From contig NC_092463.1 of the NCBI RefSeq assembly GCF_047495875.1, positions 35,529,724-35,593,723 of the forward strand: a stretch of DNA of 64,000 bases. Reading direction: 5' to 3'. This DNA comes from Pithys albifrons albifrons (taxonomy: Eukaryota > Chordata > Aves > Passeriformes > Thamnophilidae). Below, piece by piece: positions 24,740-37,632 of the stretch; within the stretch, counting starts at the first letter, position 1, and each line of letters starts with the position of its first letter. A program made the translations under genes and the position numbers. The notes below the pieces were generated by a model. The model did not search any database and had not been told where the DNA came from. It saw only the letters and a program-made list of their open reading frames with translations.

Positions 24740-27290
24740 TTTGTGGGGGTTTTTTGTTTGGTTTTTTTTAACTGCTTAGGCCTTGTGGACTGGAAATCTA
24801 GCACATCATTGATGAATGTGTGAAGATCGATATGAAGCCTAAAGCTAAGGATGCTCAAATGGCTTGGGGAAGGGAGGTACAGAGTGGGTGGGGCCTTAGA
24901 ATGATCATCTGTTTCCAAATTCAAAAGCAAAGGCTGCCCTTGGTGTGCTTGCATAGAAGGTATGAGGAATGAAGCCAGGCTGGTTCAAGGGCTGTTCTGG
25001 GAGGGATGTGGTCACTCAAGAGCCCCCTGTCCCTGTTGTCTTGTCTGGACTGATCTTCACAGCAGTTGTTTTTAGCAGATGCTCCTCGGCCTGCCTGAGA
25101 AGTCTCCTGACCTGATGTGCAGACTTGCTGTGTGAGACTAGGTCAGGTATTTTTTGCCTTTACTTTCTATGGCCCTGTGTGAATGCAGAGAAAGAAGTTC
25201 ACTGAGATGCTGCAGAAAGTCTCCCCCCATGTCTGCACGGTTCTCTCAGTCCCTCTTGGCTGGGCTCGGAACCCGCACTGATGGCTGTGGCAGCAGGAGC
25301 TGACAGCTGCTGCCCTGTCCCCATCCACTGCCGGGGCCTTTGGGAACAATAAGACAAGGGAGACTGGCCAAGTTGTTAACATTGGGAAAGGGCAGGGGTA
25401 GAAAGCTTCAAAAAGATCTTGTATGGTATGAGTAGATTTCCCAGGGGAAGAAGGGGCAAATATAAACGACTAATTAATATTAGAGTCTATATAAGGAGAA
25501 CAGTATGTATAGCAAGAGGATGCTATTTTTAGAGGGAAGATGGCTCTCACTGGTAAAATAATAATCCAAAGTGGATAGTAGGACAGACATTAAATCTTAC
25601 AGACACATGGGTGTAGACAGTGCAAGTCTGAGTGCAGAGGTGAGGCTGGGTGCAGCTGTGCTCTTTTCTGGGTGTCTGTGCTGCACTGGGAGGATGGCAG
25701 AAGTTCTATTAGTGCAATATACAGTGAATTACTATTGTTATTAATGATTGCTTTCCTTGAAAGACTTAAGGTAGCATTGCCCTTTGAGGCAAGTGTACTA
25801 ATGAATGGTCCTTTCTTTAAATGAAATCTATTGGTAGTGTAATAGGGAACAGAAGGAAAGAGGATATCCTGTTGACCAACTTGTTCAAATCAAGTCCTTG
25901 AAGAGGTGAGATTTTTGTATACTCACATACATGATTTTTATCCTCTGTGGAGAAACAGCCAGGTTAAAGAGACGGGAAAGGGTAACATCTACATTACACC
26001 CATTTCCATTTGTTGCTAAAATTATTCCCACACAGCAAGCTGATCTTACTGTGATTTTACCACTGAAGCTGGAACTCTGTGGCCTGTGCATGCCCTCCTG
26101 TAACAGACAGTTTGCATGTGGAATTCACTGGTCTCCAGGAATTGTTTTTAAATTACTACTGTTATTCGCTGGGCCATGGTGTGCCACAGCAATTCTGGTA
26201 GCCAGGAACATGCCCTTCTTGATAGCTGGAAATTATTTGTCACCTCAGGTTTGTGCTGGCAGTGAGAAATGACTGTGGAAGGCAAGCCTGAGGGAAACCA
26301 GCCTGAGGTGGGTGGTCTGGCCAATCTTCCTTACCATCTGGCCCTTTGGCTGAAGGCAGAAGGGCCCAGGGCACGCAGAAACATCTCTGCTTCCAGAAAA
26401 ACAGCCTCACCACAAAAGCTGACCCTGCCACAAAGCCACCTTGAGGAACTTGCTCAGGAAAGGGCATAGATGGACTCCTGCCCTCACCAGGCGTCCTGCC
26501 AGCCGGGCAACGGCACTGCTCGGCCCCCAAACAGGATGTTCTGTACGGGTGGATTTCCCAGGAACACAAAGCCGTGAACACACCAGCCCCGGTACAACCA
26601 TGTGCCTTAACCCTTGAGCAGGACAGAGTGCATCGGTCCTTGCTGTGGGACGCAGCGCCACCGTTGGAAAGCTTTGTGGAAGGATTGCCTTATCAAATCA
26701 TCCCTTGATGCACTGCACCTTTGCCCCTGCCGGGACCCTCCCCTGCATTAACAGCTCCCCCAGCGGCTGATCTGTTTTTAAGGGTGTCATGAAATGCAGA
26801 TTCCCCCTCCCTAAAGCAGAAAAATGCCAGCAGGCTACATGCCAACGAGCCCTGTGCTTTGCAAAGCCAGTGTTTGCGCACTTCCACTCACCAGCCAGGG
26901 CCTTACAGAGGGCCCCTCACAGTGCTGTCACGGGAGAGGAGAGCAGGATTTGGCCAGCACACACCGCCAGCCCCCGTTCCTCATCGGCTGTGGTACTTGG
27001 CAAAACTGCAATGGTCTCTCTCAGCACCAAGAGGGGTGCAGGGGAAGGGATGGGCAAGCACACACAATGGACTTCCTGATTGTCTTTGTTCTCTTCTGCA
27101 GAAGGATGACGTTTACCAGCAAACTCCTCACCTTAACCTTCAGTGAGATGCAGGCTGAGTTGAGTAGCCCAAAGGGTACCTCAGCATAAGGTGGTTGTTC
27201 TTTGACAGCTCTTTCTCAAGGCCCACACTGAGCCCATGGTGGATCTGTGGGACACAGCTAGGCTTATGTTACATCCATGAGAAAAAACAG
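24740..27290. other. Intergenic, no gene seen
   Basis: No exon, RNA or clear repeat was recognised on either strand. The GC content rises around 26250-27060, where overlapping open frames appear on both strands. They have no recognisable domains and no splice structure, and I treat them as chance. Confidence 0.6.
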
Positions 27291-27299
27291 ACTTTGGGG

Positions 27300-28275
27300 G
27301 AAGAGGGCACAGACAAGGATCACCAAGTCCAACTCCTGGCCCTGTGCAGAACCATCCCAAAGAGTCACACCTGGTGTCTGAAAGTATTGTCAAAACACTT
27401 GTACTTTGTCAAACTCAGCTTCCTGGGGAGCCTGTTCCAGTGCCCAACAACGTTCTGGGTGAAGAAATTTTTCATGATATCCAACCTAAATGTCCCCTGA
27501 CACAACTTCAGGCCATTCCCTTGGGTCCTGTCACTGGTCACCACAGAGAAGAGATCAGTGCCTGCCTCTCCTCTTCCCCTTATGAGGAACTTTGTAGACT
27601 GTGATGAGGTCTCCCCTCACTCCTCCCTTCTCCAACAGACCAAGTGATTTCAGCCACTCCTCATATGGCTTCCCCTTGAGGCCCTTCACCATCTTTGTAG
27701 CCCTCCTTTGGACACTCTCTAACAGCTTGTCTTTCCTATATTGCAGTGCCCAAAACTGCACACAATATTCAAGGGGAGGCCATCCCAGTGCAGAGCAGAG
27801 TGGGACAATCCCCTCCCTCGACTGGCTGGTGATGCTGTGCCTGATGTCCCCCAGGACACAGTTGGCCCTCCTGGCTGTCAGGGCACTGATGACTCATATT
27901 CAGCTTGCCATCCACCAGGACTCCCAGGTCCCTTTCCATGGCACTGCTTTCCAGCATCTCATTCCCCAGTCTGTACAAACATCCAGAGTTGCCCCATCCC
28001 AGGTCCAGAATCTGGCACTTTCCCTCATTGATCTTCATATGGTGTGTGATTGCCCAGTCCTCTGATATGCTGATGTCTCTCTGCAGGGCCTCCCTGCCTT
28101 CAAAAGAGTCAACAGCTCCTTCAGTTTTGTGTCATCTGCAAGTTGCTCAGTGTCCCTTCCAGTCCTGTGTGCAAGTTATTTATGAAGATGTGAAGAGCAC
28201 AGGGCTTAAGACAGAGCCCTGTCGATCCAGTAGTGACAGCTCACCAGTCTGGTGTCACCCCATTCATGATTATGA
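27300..28275 (-). mobile_element. CR1 LINE fragment with decayed reverse-transcriptase C-terminus and 3' UTR, antisense
   Basis: The reverse strand encodes pieces of the CR1 ORF2 C-terminus: KINEGKCQILDLG, then RDLGVLVDGKLNMSHQCPDS, and in another frame FWALQYRKDKLLESVQRRATKM and RGDLITVYK. These are standard landmarks of CR1 reverse transcriptase. Frames are interrupted and the copy is dead. The 3' UTR side (27300-27480) keeps the GATCACCAAGTCCAAC motif. The 5' side runs into a probable LTR near 28280. Confidence 0.9.
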
Positions 28276-28279
28276 TCCT

Positions 28280-29044
28280 GGGTTCCGTTCTGCAGGCAGA
28301 GTTTATTACCATCTTACAGTCTGTGTTTCCCCCGTCCTAGTTATAAGTGGCCAGGACCAGTTTATCACTATATGGGTATAATCAAACTGTGTATTCTATA
28401 CCCGCTATGTAATTTCTCATGAACTGTTAACAATGGACCATTTGCAGCAGCTGCCCAGGACACACCTGACTCCTCAGGCTGTAAGCTGGGTGTTAAAGAA
28501 ACCTGTGAGACAGGAGCTGAGGTAACTCCCCTCCAGGGAGTTGTTAGTGCCTTCACACCCAGCCTGAGGGGTCATGTCTGCTAATGGGTCAGCAAGAAAT
28601 ACCCCATGACTCACAGAGGTAAATCACCCATTATGGAACTCCCCTCCCTGGGGGAGGTACTGGGCATTCCACCTGAATGTGAGTGTTTATATAATCTTGG
28701 GGGGCTTGAGGCTTCTGGTACCACTTGTTGGATTCAGAGGAGCACCAGAACCTCAACAGGACTGCAACTGCCACTCTTGACTAGGCTGTGACCATCATCC
28801 TCACCAACAGGTTTTCCTTTCCTTTTACTTTGTATTCGGGGAGACCACATGGTGCTCAGCACAGGGGCTGTTCTGTTTGTGTCCCAGGGTGCTGGGTTAT
28901 ACTTCTGGGGGTTTGTGGGTTAAAACAAATTTTATTTTGTACCATTGTATTTGTTATAATCTTTTTAGTAAATTTTAACTCTGACTTACAAACTCTTTTG
29001 AGTTGGGTTCATTTCTCCTGCTGGTTTACTTTTAAACCAGCACA
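28280..29044 (+). mobile_element. Probable solo LTR of an avian endogenous retrovirus (ERVL-like)
   Basis: Between the CR1 fragment and ordinary sequence lies a unit with LTR-like order: a U3-like region, a TATA-like TTTATATAATC near 28686, a T-rich stretch TTGTTATAATCTTTTTAGTAAA that could act as the polyadenylation region, and a 3' end reading TTTACTTTTAAACCAGCACA, similar to the ends of bird ERVL LTRs. No internal gag, pol or env sequence was seen. The left border and target duplication could not be fixed, so the call is moderate. Confidence 0.45.
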
Positions 29045-32000
29045 CCCCCATAAATGTAACCTGGGTCCAAATAATTGTTTCCTCCAGGAAGCTTTAAAAT
29101 AGTTGACTTGTTACTGAAACTGTTCAGAAATTCTCTTACACTTCTCTAGTGCTTTTTTTCAACAGCCTTACAAGTAACAGAATTTTATCTTTGTGGCATC
29201 ATGGTGGGAAGCCCCATGCTGTCCCTATTGATGGAGGGGAAAAAACAAAGCACAGAAACTGAAGTAACCTTCTCCAGAGGCTGTGTTGCAGGCAGGGAAA
29301 CAAAAGTTTTTAATGACACCTTCTACATGTCTTCTTCCAGACCTCTGATTTAGCTGTGAGCTCCTCTTTGTCCTGCACATTGAGATCCAGCTGTCACCCT
29401 GAGGGCAGCCCCTTTATTCCAGAGCAGGCTGTGCCTGAAGGGAATGACTGAAATGGTGATTCAGAGATATTGATTCTTCTCATGGTGTAATGCCAAGGGT
29501 ACCACCTGCTACATAATCACTCTCTTCTTATTCTACCCTGTGGCTAATAGGTTTGAGATAAACCAGTCAGGGCCTGGGCTGTGCCCCAGGGTATCAAATG
29601 GAGGCCCTGCTGTTCCCAGCATAAGAAAAATCAGTGGGGACTCTGGAAGAGGGCAGGGAGATTCGCTTTCTTCCTTGCTGTCTTTTGGCAGCAAAATTAG
29701 GAATTTCAGAACAAGGTGGTAAAAATCCAATTGAATGGAGTGCGGGAATGGTCTGGATACAGGGGCACATGGTGCTGGGATACCTCTGGGGCACTGGAAT
29801 AAGGTTTTCTTGCTTGCTAGTGCCAGTGAAGAATAATCTGTTTTGGTTGATTTATCACTTGCTGGGCTGGTCCTGGTCCCTGTGAGTTGAGAAGTAAGGA
29901 TTAATGCCTTGTAGTTCCCCCTGAAATTGGCCAAGACAATTATGAGAGATCCAAGGAGATGAAATGTTTATTTCTTCACTTCTCCCGCTGTTCAGCGTTT
30001 GTATGAAGTCATCTTCATTTTACACTGGGCATTACTTTTTGTTGTTTTGGAGGATGTCACTCTCCATTGCAATTTGACCCTTCCCACGGGAGCACAGTCC
30101 CAGCCAGCAGCATCTTACTGCTAACCCCAAGCCAAGGGGGTAAGGAAGGGATGTAAACAGGCAAAGGGAAAGCAGTCTTTCTGGTCTCCCTCCAGCAGGG
30201 GCAGGGGTGACATGCTGCAACCCAAATGTGATCTTTCAGGGCACAGGGGAGGTGCTTTGCCACGCACATTACCTCTGTCTAATGATTGAGGTAAATAAAT
30301 TCTAATAAATTTTCCAGATATGATGCCTTGCTGGGCAATTGATGTAGTTTCCTTTGAAATTTTGAAAAACACAAAATATGATATTTTTAGTTTTTAAAGT
30401 CCTAAGACCAATTTTTTTTTAAATTGAATTCCATGACCAAGGAAAAGAAGTTTTTATGTGTCTCCTTTTTAGTCTGGTGAGGGAGCAGGAAGATATTGCT
30501 ACTTGAGGGGGATTCCCTCCCATCCTTCTCAAAGAAAGCTTGCCTTGTTTTCCTTTTTCCTGTCTCCATAGAAAATATTAGGGATATGGGGTCTGGTATT
30601 CATTATAAGCTCCCAGCAGGGCACAATTAATGAAACTTTAAACAAAGCAGCTGTGAGCCATATTTAGCTGTTGAAGTTAAAAACATGCTTAACAAAAATG
30701 TAACGTAATTCCTTGGTGAGGGTCTTTGTTCTCTCTTCAGAAGCCTGTGTGATGTTGTCTTGTGGCTGATGCTTCATAATCACCCAAGCTTGCCTGAATT
30801 TTTATCTGTGTACCTATCTCCTAGAGCATGGAGCCTAGATCATGAAGCACTCAGCTATTACATAGCCATGGCTACTTTAACCTTTGAAATCAGGGGTGTC
30901 TGACAGTTTTAAGTAAAAAGTCACCCTTTTCCCCCTTGAATGTGAAAAGAATTTGGTAAAACAAAAACACCTTAAAAATAGGGAGTGCATTTTTTTAAAA
31001 AGTAGTTTATTTTTTTTCTTCTTTTACTTTTCTAGCTTTGGAAAAAATGCACACCCAAAACAGAGCCAAAGGAAGCCCCACTGCAGCTGTGTGGAACACT
31101 TCAAGTTTCCCGGTACAGTTTGGTCACTGCACATTACACTCTGAGTACAGAGCTTGGCAGTGTTTTCCTCAAGTCACTATTCCCCTCTGCCACGAAAGCT
31201 GCCTGGAGAGCCAGTGTTTTATGTCCATACTTCCATCTCAGGCAGACAGCTGAGCCAGGGTCACAGGGAGCACTTCCACCAGACTGGGAGTTAATTTTCC
31301 TTTCTCTCTGAGCAGCACAGCCACACGCGGCAGAGGTTGATGAGGCCAGCCTTGTAACATGAATTCAGCCCTGCTTGAAAAAAAGTCCTCTCGGCTGTCA
31401 GGAGATACCCTCCTACCAACAGATAAGGCGGAGGGGTGGGAGACACCCATGGGAACAGCAACATATTTAAGCATTGTGATACTTATAGTTTTTATCAGCT
31501 GTTATTACAGTTGAGTCTAAGACATAAGAAAAACAGAGGAAAGGTCACACAAGAGCACACAAACAATGAAGTGATCAGAGACTGGAAGGCCTTCCAAGAA
31601 AAGATGAGAAATTATTAATATGTGTATCTCATCTGTGCAGGGATGGTTAAGGAGAGTTGATATTAGCATCCGAAAGGAACAGTCCCCAGGGAGGAAAGAG
31701 ACTCTTTAGCCTACTTCAAGGGCTTGTAACTCAATGTGACGACAGGACGTATTTTGAAACATAAATATGGGTTAAACAGACAACCCTGCCCGCCAATGTC
31801 ATTTGTTAAACCGGAGGGATTTCCCACAAGGAGCAGCAGAAGTCTTAAGTTTTTGGCTTGTCTGTATGCTGGGGAGAGGCAGTGATGAGACAGGGCAAGT
31901 ACTGAGCAATGAACTGACATGCCAGACTTTGTCTTCCAGCTTTCTACCTGTCAGAAATAATGGCCTGTGCCTGTTACTTATCCTATGTGCCATTCAATGC

Positions 32001-32733
32001 TTGAATAGTAACAAAAGAAAACTCTTCTGCTTGTAGAAGTGCTGGGAATGAGCAAACTGGGGATGTTGGAGGGTTGTGTTGCAGTATCAGACCCTTGGAA
32101 AAGCTGATATGGCTTTATTTAACGCACTGCACCTCAGGAGGCTGCATGAGAGATGCCTTGGATGTTTCAGAGCTGCAGAAGTGGTGCCAAATAGAATAGA
32201 GATCTGCACAAACATGTCTCTTGTTACTGGCAGGCACGCAGTCAGGACACTATAGTGGCCAAATGCTTAATTCTAGAGCAGTAAGTGCAGTATGTGCTTC
32301 TGAATAGTCAGGGTTGGGGGGGTGGGTGTGCTTATTCCCCAAAACGCTTCATCTTACTAAAACAATTTAAAATGTAATTGAAACAGTAGACTTTCTGGCT
32401 GTTTCTTTTGTGAGGAAAGCCCAAAAAATATCAGATCAAAGAATTTGTCTTCACCAGAAGGGATGTCCTCAGTTCAGTGCTGAAAACAGTAGCCCAGTCA
32501 GTGATCTGAGTGCAGCATTTGAGAAGGCTGCTGCACAGTCCACATTTTCTTACAGGAGATGGCACCAATTCCTGTGCCAAGTGAGCAGGCATTTTGGACC
32601 AAATACTGCGGAAGGAGCAGCGTTAGTGCAAACAGATTCACTGGCAGGACCAGACACCAGCACTCCTGGCCTTGTCCTCTGCAGGGTCCCAACAACCCCA
32701 GGCTAAGATACCAAGCCACTCCATGTGAATCTA
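29045..32733. other. Intergenic, no gene seen
   Basis: No recognisable exon or RNA gene. Open frames around 29540-29930 overlap on both strands and look fortuitous. Several T- and A-rich tracts occur near 30410, 30990 and 31010. No clear transposable element was identified. Confidence 0.6.
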
Positions 32734-33097
32734 ATGTATATGTATGGCCAGGCTTCTCAACGCAGATTTGGGCAGGGCTCTCCCCACGTGGGTGTGCCCT
32801 TCCAGCCTGCGCAGTGGATTTTTTAGGTGAGGCTCAGCGTGCGCAGAACTGGCCCCACCGTTTAAGTCCTGAGGTTCATCTGCCACAGCCGAGTGAGCTT
32901 GGACAGTGACAGTGAAGTCCTCGGGACTGTCACAGCACCCAGTACTAACCGGGGCTGACCCTGCTGAGCATCCGAGATCTGAGGGGATGGGATGGCAGGG
33001 AGGCATTGAACTGCCAGTGGATAGTCCCACTGAGACTCGAACTCAGGTCCGTGGGATTCAGAGTCCAGAGTGCTCTCCATTACACCACGGGACCGCC
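32734..33097 (-). mobile_element. Composite SINE copy 2, antisense, best preserved tRNA-Gln-like head
   Basis: On the minus strand the element starts at 33097 with a near-complete tRNA-Gln-like sequence: GGTCCCGTGGTGTAATGG, anticodon-loop region CTGGACTCTGAATCC, and T-arm GAGTTCGAGTCTC followed by AGTGGGAC. It continues with linker, 5S-like segment (box C missing, as in copy 1), shared body and the tail GGCCATACATATACAT. The flanks carry a 10-bp near-identical duplication, TGTGAATCTA (32724-32733) and TGTGAACCTA (33098-33107). The length of about 364 bp matches copy 1. Confidence 0.85.
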
Positions 33098-33107
33098 TGT
33101 GAACCTA

Positions 33108-36100
33108 GTACCTGGCTAGAAACTCACTGTCCAATCTAACTAACCGTATTAGTAAACTGCTGAAGGAGGCAAAGGTTTGATAATGCTGGTGAGCTCTGTG
33201 TGCTCCCTGTGCTTCCCTGGCCCCAGCTGGGTGACAACCTGCCCTCAGATGCCCACTGAGGTGACTGAAAAGGGAGTAACCTTGGGTTACTGCGGCTTTG
33301 CACAGTGATGTCAGGGCTGAGATTAAACTTGGTATGAGCTGACCCTACGAAGAGATTAGGATTGTTCAAACAAATCCTCATTGCATAACAATTAGGAAGT
33401 GCATGTGAAGTCTTCCCCTGAGCCTTCCAGCTATTGCACTGTAGCGATTGTCCCACCTTGGCCTCTGTATTTGCTGGTGTTGATGACTCCTTAATGCCTG
33501 CAGATGAGAGCACTTTGTAGCACCAAACACCCCTTTGCTGATGGAATGCTTCTTGCAGAAAGAGTTATGTCTAGGATAATATGAGCCAAAATCTGCTGAA
33601 TTTTTTCTAAACAACCTTTCCAGCACTTGTGTCTGTAAGGGAAATACTCAGAGAATTAATTGTCTTCTTGAGGGCTTGGCTGGCTAGCATTATGGGTTTG
33701 GGGAAGGGTGGACTCCAGTATCTTCATTAATTATTCTAGCTTTGTGTTGTTATACTTGTCACATAGATCATGGTATGGTTTAAAGCTCAAGGGCCTGATG
33801 TTACATGGTGGATGGTGCTCAGCAGGGAAAGAGCACTTCAGATTAAATTCTCTGGTGTGGATAGGATGAGATGTGGATCTCATTAGTACCCCTCTGACAG
33901 CAGAGCCCTGTGAAGGGGAAGGAATGATAGTTTTAGTTAAACTAGAGTAGTTGCTATTACAGTAGCTCTAAAAGTTGGGTTGGTAAAACAGAAGACAGAG
34001 CAGAAAGTGTGAGAAGCTGTGAGCAGAAGCCTCCTGAAACAAGTCTGACACTGAATTGACTGTAGCATCAAATCATATCTTATAGGAAGATCATATATTC
34101 CTGTATCTTTAGGCAATATGAAAAGACAGAGCTCTGTATCAGCATGAGTACTTTCAAAGAGCTATGATGCTTATCCATATGCATTTTCAAAGTAATTATA
34201 CTGGCATAAAAATTCCATTCAAGCTAGACAGAATTGCTGGATGGTCACTGAAATTACAGCCTGCTTTACAGCAACATCTATCAGAAGGCTGGAGGAGCCA
34301 GGATGTCATATAACTATGCAAGATTTGTCCTGAGTTAAGAAACAATCAAATCCAGTAGAACAAAATTCTCCACCAAAGACATGTTCAATGAGATTTTTGT
34401 GTTTTCAGGTTTATGTACTTAGTTACCACTGATAACCCCTCCCCAAAGTTAAGCAGTATCTTTTGGGTGACTTTTAACAGATCTAATGGGCTGCTCTTAT
34501 CTCTGCAGCCCTGTTATTTCCTTTGAACTAAATGTTACAGCTGCAAGCCTCAGCCTAGACAGGTTTTCTGATTTATTTTGTACACTTAAGCCTCTAATTT
34601 AAACAAGGTTTTGGTTTATTTCTTAAAGTTCGGCTTACAGCTACAGGGTTAAATTCCTCTTTGTCTAAAGCTATGCATGGTTAAGATCACTGACAAACTA
34701 AGCTACAAGCTAAAATTAAAATTAATATAAAATACAAAGTTAGTGCAGGTCTGATTAAAAGTTAGTAAAGACCATTATGATTTTATGGAAAAGTGATAAA
34801 ATCCATTTTCTTGAGGGGTCCCTGTATCATTCCTTTCTGTGTTTCAACCTGTGTAATGTGATTACAGTCTCCTGTGATTACAGCTTAGTGACAGTTGTCC
34901 TGGACTGTGCAAGTATATGGTATAATGTTTTAATGTTGTTTTTCCTTAGTGTAACAGTTGCCTAAAAATAAGAAATAAAACTACCAGTAATGGGATGATT
35001 ACCATCCTCCCCAGACTTGAAAAACACGTGAAAAGTAGGTGAGGTGAACACAAGACCCTTAGAGCATTGATAACACTTCAGCCTTCCACAGTGGCTTGAT
35101 CTCTATTCCTTACAGACAGCACAGAGCAACATATACTGCTCTTCATGAACTGCGTGGCTTTGTGTGCTAGGGAAACCAAGGTTGTTGCTAAATCTTACTT
35201 ACCTTACTGTCATTCTGCCACTCACTTCATAACTTAGCCCTTAACTATCACACCCTCTGTTGCTACATCCTACAGTAGTTTTACCTGTTTCTGCAATGTC
35301 ACTGTATTTACTGAGTAATTTTCAGACTGCAGTGTGCTTTAGCTCAAGCCCTTACAGACAGTGCTGCTTCCTAAATGGGTATTTCTGGTTTGTACTAGTG
35401 GATCAGACTTCCTACACAAGTCTGCCCTCGTTGAAATCCTTTGGGTTCTGAGAATCACTTTGAATTTCTGTTCTTGTATGCAGAGTGTTTGAAACTCTTC
35501 CCAGGCTGATTCATTTGCATGTTTTAACACTGCATACTCCAATCTGTTTAACAAACCTTCAATGCAGGTGTTGAATGATCCTGTGCTGAGGTCCCTGAAT
35601 CCCCAAAGAAATTGTCCCCAGGTTTGTCAAGGAGGTCTTTTGAATGCTAACTCTGAAAAAGTTGTACTTTCAGCTTATGATGAATTTTACCTTGGCATTT
35701 TCCTACTTGCTAAAAAATTAAAAAGAACTGAAATATTTATTATAGTCAGATCTAACACTTCTCTGTTTTTCCCACTTGCATGATAGTTTAGTTATTCCAG
35801 TAAGGAGTATTGGATTAATTTGAAAGAGCTTGTTCTTGACTGCCTGCTTTGTTGGCATGATCAGCTTACTAGTTTGCTGAATGAAAATGTGCATAAATTG
35901 CTGATTTAATCTTTTGTTCCACTGCCTTTCTGACCTTTGAAGTCTGCCAATCGAAAAATCACTGCACCACCAGGAAATTAGGCATTTGGTATGGTGCTAG
36001 AGATTTCTCAGACATGGTTCATTAGTTACTTCATGGAGTTTAAGGATTAAAAGTGCTATCTGCTTGAGAAAATGTGAACTTTCTTCATTCTGTTTTTCCC

Positions 36101-37286
36101 CTATTACGACTTCTGTTTTTCATACTGTTTTCAAGGCAAACACTGTCTCAGTTAAGCAAAAGGTAAAGATGACATTACATGATCAGTGCTTGCAATCTGC
36201 TTTCTGCTGAAAACAAAAACTGTTGCCAATGCCAGTCCCTGGGTCTGTGTAAACAAAGGAGATCGTTTGTCAAAACAAAGACATAGTATGATTTAAGCTG
36301 CTTGGAAATGTAATGGCAGACTATGGCCATAAGTGCTGTAGTTGCATTTAGGGGTACATCTGACATTAAGTCAAATCATAAAGGGGCTCAGGTGGCTTTT
36401 AGGAAAGATCTGAAAGAGCCAGGCAAAGATGGGCACATGATCCTGCAGATCTCCTGTTACCCTCTGAAGGTTTATAAATAGGTTTGACCTCATAAGGTGT
36501 TTTTGTAGCAGTCTACAGCTTGCTCTTACAGTGCTGTGAGATTTCCTCACATGTTCACATTCTAAACACACTGACCTTGGTGTGAACTTGTTCTGATCAT
36601 TGAAATATTAACCCAAGGAGAAAAAAAAACACCTTTTCAACTTTGTATCTGTAATCTTCATGTTGGACCAGGTTCCAGCTGTGTCTGCAGCTGGCATAAA
36701 TTCTTCATGAAAGCTAACCCAACCTTTGTTGCATTACTGGATAATGTAAAAGCTGGGGTGCTGTGTAATGCCTTATCATTATCAAATCTCTCCTGGGATG
36801 TGATCTGATGGGATGATGCATACTCTGATGTCAGTCTGCCTTAATTGCTTTGCACAGTGGCAAACTCCAGAGTCACAGGCAGTGCCTGCTCCATATTCTG
36901 GAGGGGTGATCAGTTCTTGCCTCTACTGCTTTATTCCTGAGCCACAGCCACTGGCACAGCCCAGAACACACACACCGGAACTCAAAGGTAAAATCTGCAA
37001 CTTCTGTGATGAGCTACAGATCTCCCTGTAAAGTACTTCCAGGACTAACTACATATTGCTGCTGAGGCACAATTAATAGGATGTTAGTTATTATGTTTGG
37101 CTAGGAAAGATAAGCATGATGAACTGCATCCAAGGGTTCTAGCAGGAGTGAGCTGCAACGAGGCCGGTTAGGCAGAAAGGATTTGTTTGGATGGTGGAAG
37201 AGCAGCCCTCAGTCACACTCCCCAACGCTCCTGGCTGCTCAGTAACACAGCACCAGGGCAGCACATTTCACCCTGAAGTACAGGGT
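33108..37286. other. Intergenic, AT-rich, no gene seen
   Basis: No recognisable coding exon, RNA gene or transposon was found. The region is AT-rich, particularly 34100-36400, with short open frames of no resemblance to known proteins. Conserved non-coding elements could be present but cannot be recognised without an alignment. Confidence 0.55.
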
Positions 37287-37632
37287 TCATAGAATCATAG
37301 AATCGATTGGGTTGGAAAAGACCTCCGAGATCATCGAGTCCAACCCTTGGTCCAACTCCAGTCCATTTACCAGATCATGGCACTCAGTGCCATGTCCAAT
37401 CTGTGTTTAAAAATCTCTAGGGATGGTGAATCCACCACCTCTCTGGGCAGCCCATTCCAATGCCTGATTACTCTCTCTGTAAAGAATTTTTTTCTGATCT
37501 CCAACTTAAATTTCCCCTGGCAGAGCTTAAGCCCGTGCCCCCTTGTCCTATTGCTGAGTGCCTGGAGAAGAGACCAGCCCCCACCTGGCTATAACTTCCC
37601 TTCAGGTAGTTATAGACAGTGATGATGCTAAA
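37287..37632 (-). mobile_element. CR1 LINE 3' end, antisense, with terminal ATTCTATGA repeat
   Basis: The + strand begins TCATAGAATCATAGAATC, the reverse complement of the CR1 terminal repeat, followed by GGTTGGAAAAGACCTCCGAG, ATCATCGAGTCCAACC, a GGGCAGCCCATTCCAATGCCTG segment and GCCCGTGCCCCCTTGTCCTA. It ends near GTAGTTATAGACAGTGATGATG, where the copy is 5' truncated. This is the youngest-looking CR1 in the window and covers only the 3' UTR region. Confidence 0.95.

Noticed and set aside
27601..28381. Plus-strand open frames of 150-160 codons
   Set aside because: They are antisense to the CR1 reverse-transcriptase remnant and the adjacent LTR-like unit.
32906..33139. Open frame matching a minus-strand frame at 17152-17445
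   Set aside because: The similarity exists only because both lie in copies of the composite SINE; it is not a conserved protein.
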